64,000 nucleotides of DNA, taken from Candidatus Dormiibacterota bacterium (GTDB lineage: Bacteria; Chloroflexota; Dormibacteria; Aeolococcales; Aeolococcaceae). Below are positions 54,101 through 60,665 of this stretch, in pieces (position 1 is the stretch's first letter; each line of letters starts with the position of its first letter). The notes below the pieces were generated by a model. It saw nothing but the letters and a program-made list of their open reading frames with translations. It ran no database searches and had not been told where the DNA came from. Location of the stretch: NCBI GenBank assembly GCA_003162415.1, contig PMOL01000005.1:194064-258063 (forward strand). Direction: 5' to 3'. The position numbers were made by a program, and so were the translations under genes.

Positions 54101-54500
54101 CCAGGATGAGATCGGTGGAGAGCTGCGCATGCAGGATCTCGGCGAACTGCGCGGCGAGCGTGTCGGCGCGAAGGAACTGCTCCAGCTCAGGGCCACCGGC
54201 GCCCTCCGCGAGCCAGCTCACGTCGCTGGGGATGTCGGGAACCCGCAACCGCAGCGCGTCGCTCAACTGCCGCCCCAGGGTTGGCAGATCGAGGTCCCGA
54301 TGGTCGGCCGTGTACCACGCGCATGGCGCGGCCTCCCACCACGACGCCAGCAGCGTCGACTTGCCGAATCCCGCCTCGGCGACAACCACCGTCAGGCGGC
54401 GATTTCGTGCAGTGGCGACCAGCTGCTCCAGCGCCGGGCGCGCGATGACGCCGACGGTCGGGCTCCGCGGCAGGATCTTCGCAATCGGGGTCGCGTCCAC
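51180..54500 (-). CDS. MalT-like ATPase-TPR regulator with C-terminal BTAD DNA-binding domain
   Basis: 1106-residue transcription regulator. Residues 1-330 form a STAND/MalT-type NTPase: Walker A AEAGFGKSTLL at 41-51, Walker B LILVIDDAHELE near 130, HRLAGGWPAAVTLAI sensor. About residues 370-830 are TPR-like helical repeats. Near 850-950 is a winged helix (VQSLGGFSVMRDGELVRISEWQSKRARELLKLLIARRGRPATRSYLMETLWPGDDPDRVANRLSVALTTVR) and to about 1095 a bacterial transcriptional activation domain. The order is the reverse of the SARP at 35621. Its inducer and targets are unknown. Confidence 0.9.
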   Translation of the reverse strand: MDATPIAKILPRSPTVGVIARPALEQLVATARNRRLTVVVAEAGFGKSTLLASWWEAAPCAWYTADHRDLDLPTLGRQLSDALRLRVPDIPSDVSWLAEGAGGPELEQFLRADTLAAQFAEILHAQLSTDLILVIDDAHELEQSSPSARLIEALCRHAPPRLHLVIAGRRPPPFQIERLRGQGQLLEIDGGQLAFTVVEVAELMADRLGVDAEQLASEIHRLAGGWPAAVTLAIEALKSSPRDTWHGVLSELDKAHEPLFSYLAEEVFARHPDAVRGLVSKLALFERFTPELCEAIGIAGSRSILADLSRQGLFVERGPDGSFALRPLIRDYALESLPVSEPDAKRLRVAAAAWLAESGAAADAIQVLLAAGALDPLAGIVTREGSKLLAAGQIATVLGACRAIPAPLRTPEIEQLEGEAQQIQGDWGEAMTCFQRAAAGREALPAHLAWRIGLIHYLRGEPEAALTVYQRGVDDPVADPVEMALLLAWMSTAHWIRGDVEPCRELATRALAAASACGDHRALAAAHTVMAMLAALDGDRRANDAHYLLALRAAEEASDVLQVVRIRTNRGSHFMEEGSYAEALQELDVAVRLAELTSFASFLALSLSNRGETKLRMGRIEEALADLEASRMRYRQIDSDMVSYPLQLIGEVYGERGNLAQARVMLEEALEVAEKSGDVQGVVPTLACLATVVAGEDPERAEALADRAVSYGTGMSYVTAVLAAGWVALARGDRLRAREVAAEAESAARARHDRAGLADAIALAAVSAEDQRITTRRLAEAGAIWREVGNPLGEAKVDLVRASIDRGPGSAALRQKAERELEALGVRAHQSGNVAAGLLAVLSPRDRVAVRVQSLGGFSVMRDGELVRISEWQSKRARELLKLLIARRGRPATRSYLMETLWPGDDPDRVANRLSVALTTVRGVLDPQRRFPPEHFVIADKDAVSLSLDVIDIDLERFLSATADGLDRLKRGDIAHGLPILSSAAGIYAGDFLEENPYDDWTVAVREEARAAYVSGLRLLARHAADPDTAVTHLLRILETDRYDEEAHLGLVHALADAGRHGEAHRHYLNYRRAMDELGVEPSPFPGIRGAPTRTIDPGSAAFIQP

Positions 54501-54531
54501 GATGGACAGAGTGTGGACGCGAGCGGGTGGA

Positions 54532-55591
54532 TTACGCCTGCGCGGGTGCGGGACGGTGCGACAACAGCTGGAAGATGCCGCCGAGTTGGAGCCGCTTGTT
54601 GATCGCCAGATACGCGGCGAATCCCAGGATCAGCGAAAGCCCGGTCATGAGTCCTCGCTGAATGATCGCTGCGCCACCGGCACTCCCCGCGTCGAATCCG
54701 AGAAAGATGAGGAGCGCCGCGACGCTTGCCTCGTTGGCGCCGACGCCACCGGGTATCAAGCTCACCGCTCCACCGATGGAGCCCAGCGCCAGCACGAACG
54801 CAGCCTGCCACCAGCCGATCCTGCCCGGTTCCAGGCCCTGCAATACCAGCCAGAAGGTGGTCACGGCGACGACCACTCGTGCGGCGTCGAGCACCGAGAG
54901 AGCCAGTGCGTCTCTGCGATGCAGCAACGAGGAGGTCTCCTGCTGCAACTCGTCGAGGGCAGGGAGCAGCTTGTTGAGAAACGGAATGTGCGCAACCAGG
55001 TCGTGGAACCGGCAGAACACCGGGGAGACGGTGAGCACGATGATGATCAACGCGATGCCGGCCGCCACGGGTATGACCGCCGCGAGCCCATAGCCGAGCG
55101 CGAGGATCGCCGGCAGCGCCGAGAGAATGAGCCAGAGCGTGTAGGAAAGCTCCTGCACGGTCACGGTGGCTGCGACGGTGCCGAAGTCCGTCCCGTCCGC
55201 GGTGCTCGCAAACGCCGCCCGGGTCAGATCGCCAAGCGGCACGATGGCGGTGATGGTCTGGCCGGCCAGGTTGATCAGGATCGTGTCGCGCATACGGAGC
55301 TTGGTGCCGACATCGGTCAGCAGGTAGTGCCAGCGGATCCCCTGCAGGATGTAGACGAGCAGCGAGAGCAGGATGATCGGCGCGATCAACGCCAGCTGGA
55401 AGTGCTCGAGCGCGCTCCCAACCTTGGCGGGGTTCAGAAACAGGATGACCGCGGCGATCCCGGCAAGACCGACCCCGGCGGTGAGCGCTCCCCGAAGTGG
55501 AACCGGCAGCCGCCGCCGCGCGGGTTTCGACGCGGTGACCTGCTTCTTAGTCAGTGTCAGACGAGGCTTCCGGTGGTTTTTCGTCCGCCAT
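54532..55591 (-). pseudogene. LPG-synthase-type (flippase-like) membrane protein, 5' end out of frame
   Basis: The frame stopping at 54532 encodes the lysylphosphatidylglycerol synthase TM family: LQGIRWHYLLTDVGTKLR, NLAGQTITAIVPLGDLTRAAF, and SLIPGGVGANEASVAALL, with about eight helices. The best codon start in frame is TTG 55389, but homologous sequence continues upstream without any ATG/GTG/TTG: ALTAGVGLAGIAAVILFLNPAKVGSALEHF, the family's first helix. A start ATG at 55591 (MADEKPPEASSDTD, stop 55547) is one base out of phase. A single-base indel near 55550 would join them into about 353 residues. The body is intact, so the gene may be functional if the break is a sequencing error or if CTG is used. 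Confidence 0.65.
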
Positions 55592-55674
55592 ACCGGTCCA
55601 CTCTATACGGCGAATCGAGGTTCCGGTCATCGCCGACGAATCGACGATGACCGGGTTGCCTCACGCAGCGATGA

Positions 55675-55875
55675 TCAGGCCGCCCGGACCTGGCGGGCGC
55701 GCGGGCCCTTGTCGCTACGCTCGATCTCGAAGCTCACGCGCTCATCGCCCGCGAGGTTTTCGAAAGTCAGCGAACTGTCGAGTCCACTGCGATGGAAGAA
55801 ATACTCCTGTCCATCCTCGGCGGTGATGAAGCCGAAGCCGCGTTCGGCGACGATCTTCTTTACGGTACCAGTCAC
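55675..55875 (-). CDS. csp: Cold-shock protein, CspA family
   Basis: 66-residue single-stranded nucleic-acid binding protein. GTG 55875 with GGAGAGACC upstream. Both RNP motifs are present: RGFGFIT (RNP1-like KGFGFI) and EYFFHRS (RNP2, VFVHxS). The C-terminus ERSDKGPRARQVRAA is typical. It melts RNA secondary structure. The region between 55876 and 56100 should contain a long leader, as usual for csp mRNAs; its start is at an AT-richer patch near 55990. Confidence 0.93.
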   Translation of the reverse strand: MTGTVKKIVAERGFGFITAEDGQEYFFHRSGLDSSLTFENLAGDERVSFEIERSDKGPRARQVRAA

Positions 55876-56100
55876 TCTGGTCTCTCCAATTCCTTCTCGT
55901 TATGCAAAACAGACGCAGCGCGTCCGTTCGAGAAGGAATGACGACCACGAGCGATACCCCTCGAGATTCGAGGTGATGTCATCACCATACCCTATTGGGA
56001 CGTTGCCAAACCTCCGACCCGCCGTGGGTCGCCCGAAAGCCACTCCGGCCTTGCGGCCTGATCGGGCGCCGCTCACAATTCCCGGTGTGGAGGCTGCCGC

Positions 56101-56706
56101 GTGGGGTTCGTGAGCCGGGCGTTCAAGGGTCGCCCTCGCGACGAGCCTCGAGATGCCCGTCTGCCGCCGGGTCAGTACCTGGTCCACGACTTCCCGGTGC
56201 TCTCAGCCGGACCGACACCCCGCACCTCGCTTGCGGACTGGACGTTTTCCATCGAGGGCGAGGTGGATGAGGCGAAGCACTGGAGCTGGGAGGAGTTGCG
56301 CAAGCTGCCCAGCGAGACGCTGACGCGCGACATCCATTGCGTCACCAAGTGGTCGAAGCTCGACACCGCCTGGGAGGGAGTCTCGGTCGACACGCTGCTC
56401 GAAGGCGTTGAGACCGCGGCCGACTACGTGATGGCGTTTTGCGATGGCGGGTACACCACCAACCTGCCGCTGGAGGATCTCACCGGCGGGAAGGCCTGGA
56501 TCGCGTATGCCTACGACGGGCAACCGCTCGAGAGCCAGCACGGCGGCCCGGCTCGGCTCCTGGTGCCGCACCTGTACTTCTGGAAAAGCGCCAAGTGGGT
56601 GCGCGGGCTTCGTTTGATGAACGAGGACTCGCCCGGCTTCTGGGAGACCTACGGCTATCACATGTACGGCGACCCTTGGCTGGAACAGCGGTACAGCGGC
56701 GACTGA
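56101..56706 (+). CDS. Sulfite-oxidase-like molybdopterin oxidoreductase
   Basis: 201-residue protein of the sulfite oxidase/YedY fold but without signal peptide. The Mo-ligating cysteine is Cys80 in RDIHCVTKWSKLD, and the cofactor site motifs YTTNLPLEDL and GGPARLLVPHLYFWKSAKWVRGLRLM follow. GTG 56101 is the start, 225 bases from the divergent csp gene. It ends TYGYHMYGDPWLEQRYSGD and overlaps the ferredoxin-reductase gene, with which it probably forms an electron-transfer pair in the cytoplasm. Confidence 0.9.
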   Translation: MGFVSRAFKGRPRDEPRDARLPPGQYLVHDFPVLSAGPTPRTSLADWTFSIEGEVDEAKHWSWEELRKLPSETLTRDIHCVTKWSKLDTAWEGVSVDTLLEGVETAADYVMAFCDGGYTTNLPLEDLTGGKAWIAYAYDGQPLESQHGGPARLLVPHLYFWKSAKWVRGLRLMNEDSPGFWETYGYHMYGDPWLEQRYSGD

Positions 56707-57431
56707 TCTGGCGCACCGCCGAGGTCGTCGATGTCATCGATGAGACCCCGCGCGTGCGCAGCCTGGACCTCGCCGTGCCCGGATGGCCAGGACACCGCGC
56801 CGGCCAGCACGTCGATGTTCGGCTGACCGCGGACGACGGGTATCAGGCGCAACGCAGCTACTCGATCGCCTCGGCTCCGTCCGCCGACGAACGGCTCACC
56901 CTCACCGTCGAGCGCCTGGACGACGGCGAGGTTTCGCCATATCTGGCCGGTGAGCTCCGAGCCGGCGACAAGCTCGAGTTGCGCGGTCCGATCGGGGGCT
57001 ACTTCGTGTGGGATCCGGCGGCCGGCGGCCCGATGCTCCTGGTGGCGGGCGGCTCGGGCATCTGTCCCCTCATGGCGATGCTCAGGCTCAGGCAGATGGC
57101 CATGAGCACGGCCCCGGCACGGCTGCTGTACGCCTCGCGCTCGCTCGAGGACGTCATCTACCGCGACGAGCTCGACCGGCTCGTCTCGACGGGGAGCGGC
57201 CTGGAGGTGTTTCTCACCCTGACCCGCGAGCAACCCAGGTCATGGACTGGCCTTCGCCGGCGCATCGACTCGGACATGCTGCAAGCGGTTGCGTGGCCGC
57301 CGGCTCAGCAACCGTTGATCTTCGTATGTGGCCCGACGCCGCTGGTCGAAGCCACCGCGAACGCACTCGTGAACCTCGGCCACGAGCCGGCCCGCATCAA
57401 GACCGAGCGATTTGGTCCAACCGGAGGGTGA
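56676..57431 (+). CDS. Ferredoxin-NADP reductase-type FAD oxidoreductase
   Basis: About 251 residues. The FAD-binding barrel has QRSYSIAS (RxYS motif), with GQHVDVRLT before it, and GPIGGYFVWDP; the NAD(P) domain has LLVAGGSGICPLMAMLR and VCGPTPLVEATANAL. There is no ATG; TTG 56676 within the end of the previous gene gives LAGTAVQRRLIWRTAEVVDV, which fits the family N-terminus; CTG 56703 is the other option. It likely feeds electrons to, or takes them from, the sulfite-oxidase-like partner. Start uncertain, function class sure. Confidence 0.85.
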   Translation: MAGTAVQRRLIWRTAEVVDVIDETPRVRSLDLAVPGWPGHRAGQHVDVRLTADDGYQAQRSYSIASAPSADERLTLTVERLDDGEVSPYLAGELRAGDKLELRGPIGGYFVWDPAAGGPMLLVAGGSGICPLMAMLRLRQMAMSTAPARLLYASRSLEDVIYRDELDRLVSTGSGLEVFLTLTREQPRSWTGLRRRIDSDMLQAVAWPPAQQPLIFVCGPTPLVEATANALVNLGHEPARIKTERFGPTGG

Positions 57432-57432
57432 C

Positions 57433-57732
57433 ATGGAGATGCACGAGCGGGAGTTGAGACTCGACGGCAATGCGGCCGCCGGCTTATTCGAGGAGGTTTT
57501 TGTGCACGAGGTCACGAGCGCTCGGGGTGCGTGCGCAGCGTGCGGCGCCGTTGGTGAGATGGGCGCGCAGCACCTCTACATGACTCCGCTATCGCCGGGC
57601 GCCGTTCTTCGCTGTACGTCATGCGGCGGCATTCTGATGGTGATCGTGCACGCAGGGGGACGATTCCGTCTTGCGTTGCAGGGTCTCGTCTGGCTCGAGA
57701 TGAAGGACGCGGCGGTCGCGGGCTCCGGCTAG
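57433..57732 (+). CDS. DUF6510 zinc-ribbon-like protein
   Basis: 99 residues from ATG 57433 with GGAGGGTG just upstream, 1 base after the reductase stop. It has two CxxC knuckles, CAACG and CTSCGG (about residues 37-40 and 66-69), and the N-terminal LDGNAAAGLFEEVFVHEVTSARG typical of DUF6510. Third gene of the sulfite-oxidase-like/FNR operon; this conserved company suggests an accessory metal or partner role. Its stop overlaps the convergent MFS gene by 4 bases. Confidence 0.88.
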   Translation: MEMHERELRLDGNAAAGLFEEVFVHEVTSARGACAACGAVGEMGAQHLYMTPLSPGAVLRCTSCGGILMVIVHAGGRFRLALQGLVWLEMKDAAVAGSG

Positions 57733-59336
57733 TCGGGCAGTTCCGCGGCGATGAGGTGCGACGTCGTCGGCTCCGGATCTGACAGGGAGCGCGCGTAGTC
57801 CAGGTACTCAGCGTCAGTCCCGGTCAATCGATCCGAGTGCTGGCGCAGGTGCTCGTCCCATGACGCGACCACGAAGAGCTCGACGAACTCGAGTGGCGTC
57901 TCACCATCGCGAAAGAGGCCCCATTGCGTCGCGCCGGTGCGAAGCCGGGAGAGGCGAACGCGAACCATCGCCTCGAGGAATGCAACTTCACGGTCCAGCG
58001 AGATCGTGTAGGTGACCCTGACTACGATCGGTCCCTGGTCGGCCTCGGTGGGAACCGCGAGCTGCGGCTCGGATCGCGCGACGGTTCGCCGATCCATGCC
58101 CGCCGTATCGATGAGCGGCCAGATCCTGGTCGTCGCTGCGCCTACGATCATCAATGCCGCGGCAATCAGAAACGCGGGCAGCACCCCCCTGGGCGCAGCG
58201 ATCACGCCCCAGAGCACAGCGCCGATTGCCTGGCTGCCGAACAGCACCGTCAGGTACACGGACAGACCGCGGGCGCGCACCCATTCGGGAAGGAAGAGTT
58301 GTACCGAGGCGTTCATGGTCGAGAGCACGGCCATCCATGCAAAACCCGCAGGCAGCAACACGACGACCGCCACGACGATGTTGGGAACGACCACCGCCAC
58401 CACCATCACGACCGCATAGACAAGGCTCGCGGCCACCAGCAGGCGGTTGAGAGTCAGCCTCTTCCGCAGCTGACCCAGGAGAAACGACCCCGCGACCGCG
58501 CCGACGCCGAGCGCGCCGAGGAGCAGACCGTATCCGCTGGCGTTCATGTGCAGGCGCTGCGTCGCCACCAGGGGCAGGAGTGCCCAGAGCGCGCTGCCGG
58601 GAACGAGGAACAGCGCGGTGCGAAGGAGCATCCGCCGGATGACTGGCGCATACCGCACGTATCGTCCGCCCGCTCGAAGGGCTGAGACGAAGCGTTCGGG
58701 GAGCTGGGTCGATGTCTGAGCGTCGGGATGCCAGGCCGCCACCACGATTGCGTAGGTCAGAAATGCCGCCGCGTTGATGGCGAAGACCGCGCCGACGCCG
58801 ATCCGGGCGATCAGCAAGCCCGCGATGGCGGGTCCAATGGCGCGAGCGACGTTGACGCTGATCGAGCCGAGCGTCGACGCAGCGGCAATCTGGTTGCGCG
58901 GAACCAGGTTGGGGATCAGTGACTGATACGCGGGCAGGGAGATGACCGAGCCGGAGCCCAGCACAAACGTGAATGTCAGCAGCAGAGCCGGTGGCATCTG
59001 ACCCGCAAACGTCAAAACCGTGAGGGCGACGGCGGTCACCGCCATGAAGGTCTGGACTGCCATGAGCAGCCGGCGCCGGTCGAACATGTCGGCGAGCACG
59101 CCGCCGACCACGCCGAAGATGACATCGGGGAGCATGTCCGCGGTCTGAACCAGCGCAACCAGGACCGACGCGTGGGGTTGGTCGACCAGCAGCCACTGCG
59201 CCCCCACCGTCTGCATCCACAGACCGATGTTGCTGACGAGGACCGCGAGCCATATCGCCCGAAACACGCCGATGCGCAGCGGCGACCAGGTCGAGGCGTG
59301 CGTCGCGGGGTCGGACGTCGTGGGAACGTCGCTCAC
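57729..59336 (-). CDS. MFS_3-family exporter with C-terminal ferredoxin-like domain
   Basis: About 535 residues from GTG 59336; ATG 59414 is an in-frame alternative that would leave only 6 bases to the divergent gene. Twelve membrane helices begin at FRAIWLAVLVSNIGLWMQTVGAQWLL; GVLADMFDRRRLLMA is motif A. The C-terminal 100 residues (VVRVTYTISLDREVAFLEAMVRVRLSRLRTGATQWGLFRDGETPLEFVELFVVASWDEHLRQHSDRLT) are the soluble domain typical of the PF05977 family. Related proteins export siderophores such as enterobactin; substrate here unknown. Confidence 0.88.
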   Translation of the reverse strand: MSDVPTTSDPATHASTWSPLRIGVFRAIWLAVLVSNIGLWMQTVGAQWLLVDQPHASVLVALVQTADMLPDVIFGVVGGVLADMFDRRRLLMAVQTFMAVTAVALTVLTFAGQMPPALLLTFTFVLGSGSVISLPAYQSLIPNLVPRNQIAAASTLGSISVNVARAIGPAIAGLLIARIGVGAVFAINAAAFLTYAIVVAAWHPDAQTSTQLPERFVSALRAGGRYVRYAPVIRRMLLRTALFLVPGSALWALLPLVATQRLHMNASGYGLLLGALGVGAVAGSFLLGQLRKRLTLNRLLVAASLVYAVVMVVAVVVPNIVVAVVVLLPAGFAWMAVLSTMNASVQLFLPEWVRARGLSVYLTVLFGSQAIGAVLWGVIAAPRGVLPAFLIAAALMIVGAATTRIWPLIDTAGMDRRTVARSEPQLAVPTEADQGPIVVRVTYTISLDREVAFLEAMVRVRLSRLRTGATQWGLFRDGETPLEFVELFVVASWDEHLRQHSDRLTGTDAEYLDYARSLSDPEPTTSHLIAAELPD

Positions 59337-59420
59337 GGAGCCGACACAGTAGCCCTCGGGGCGGGGGGCGACAAGCGGGCTCCGCTCCGAACTCGGGTGC
59401 AGCTCAATCATCATTGACCG

Positions 59421-60356
59421 ATGGGAGACGCTGCCGGTGAGTGGCTGGCTCTGCCGTACGAGGAGTGGCGGGACACTCGGGACACCCTGCACATGTATGC
59501 CCAGGTGATCGGCAAGCTCCGGCTCGCGCTGAGCCCCTTCGAGCCAGGCTGGGCGAACGTCGCCCTGTACGTCACCCCACGGGGATTGACCACGTCACCG
59601 GTGCCGTTCGGGCTGCGCACCTTCGACGCCGAGCTGGATCTTCACGACCACGTCCTCGTACTCCGCACCAGCGACGGCCAGACCGAACGCCGTCCCCTCG
59701 GCGGGGCGGTGGCAGAGTTCTACCGCGACGTCATGGATGCGCTGCACCGTATGGGGATCGACGTCAGCATCTCCGTCAACCCGTCAGAGGTGCCGGATCC
59801 GATCCCCTTTCCTGAGGATCACACTCATGCCACCTACGACGCTGTGCACGCCGAGCGCTTTCATCGCGTGCTGTCGATGGTCGATCTGGTGTTGAAGGAG
59901 CATCGCGCGCGGTTCCGTGGCAGGACAACGCCGGTGCACTTCTTCTGGGGGACGTTCGACCTCGCCCTGACTCGATACTCGGGGCGGCTCGTCGAGCCGC
60001 TCCCCGGCGCCATTAGACATTTCGGCTCGGACGCCGAGATGATCTGTGCCGGTTGGTGGCCCGGCGATCACCGACTCGCGTCGCCCGCCTTTTTCTCCTA
60101 CGCGTACCCGGCGCCCGAAGGCATTGACCAGGTCAGCGTCCTGCCCTCTGCCGCCGCGTGGGCCCCCACGGCGGGCGAGTTTCTCTTTCCCTACGACGCG
60201 GCGGTCTCGTCGTCGGATGCGTCGAGAGCAATACGCGAGTTCCTTGCGACGACGTACGAGGGTGCGGCGAAACGCATGGGCTGGAGCAGTGTGCTGACAG
60301 CGTTGATCGAACCAACGTCTCTTTCCAATGACCACGATCCAGGGAGATCCACATGA
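59421..60356 (+). CDS. DUF5996 family protein
   Basis: 311 residues. Landmarks are WLALPYEEWRDTRDTLHMYAQVIGKLRLALSP, HWWNVALY-like WANVALYVTPRGLTTSPVP, PVHFFWGTFDLALTRYSGR and ICAGWWPGDHRLASPAFFSYAYPAPEG. These match DUF5996, a family of unknown function. ATG 59421 is the first Met; the stop is followed directly by the zinc-finger gene, which overlaps by 4 bases. Confidence 0.9.
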   Translation: MGDAAGEWLALPYEEWRDTRDTLHMYAQVIGKLRLALSPFEPGWANVALYVTPRGLTTSPVPFGLRTFDAELDLHDHVLVLRTSDGQTERRPLGGAVAEFYRDVMDALHRMGIDVSISVNPSEVPDPIPFPEDHTHATYDAVHAERFHRVLSMVDLVLKEHRARFRGRTTPVHFFWGTFDLALTRYSGRLVEPLPGAIRHFGSDAEMICAGWWPGDHRLASPAFFSYAYPAPEGIDQVSVLPSAAAWAPTAGEFLFPYDAAVSSSDASRAIREFLATTYEGAAKRMGWSSVLTALIEPTSLSNDHDPGRST

Positions 60357-60649
60357 TCGACGTCTGCCGGCACCTCGACCAGATCCACGATGTCATCCCA
60401 TCCGGAGCCGGTTGCGTCGACTGCCTGGCCGCGGGACGCCATGACTGGGTGCACCTGCGTGTCTGCCAGGAGTGCGGACATGTCGGTTGCTGCGATAACT
60501 CACCGGGAAAGCACGCGACCAAACATTTCAAGACTGTTGGCCACCCGATCATCCGCTCGTACGAACCGGGTGAGGACTGGTTCTACTGCTACATCGACGA
60601 CCTGATGTTCGAGCTCGAGGATGCGGCCCCGGCTCCGTCGCACCCGTAG
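60353..60649 (+). CDS. UBP-type zinc finger protein
   Basis: 98 residues with the zinc-binding pattern of ubiquitin-hydrolase-type (BUZ) fingers: CRHLDQI... GCVDCLAAGRHDWVHLRVCQECGHVGCCDNSPGKHATKHFKTVGHPIIRSYEPGEDWFYCYIDD. In eukaryotes this fold binds the C-terminus of ubiquitin; in bacteria the ligand is unknown. It overlaps the end of the DUF5996 gene (ATGA), so the two are coupled. Confidence 0.92.
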   Translation: MIDVCRHLDQIHDVIPSGAGCVDCLAAGRHDWVHLRVCQECGHVGCCDNSPGKHATKHFKTVGHPIIRSYEPGEDWFYCYIDDLMFELEDAAPAPSHP

Positions 60650-60665
60650 GAGGCGACCGCACCGG

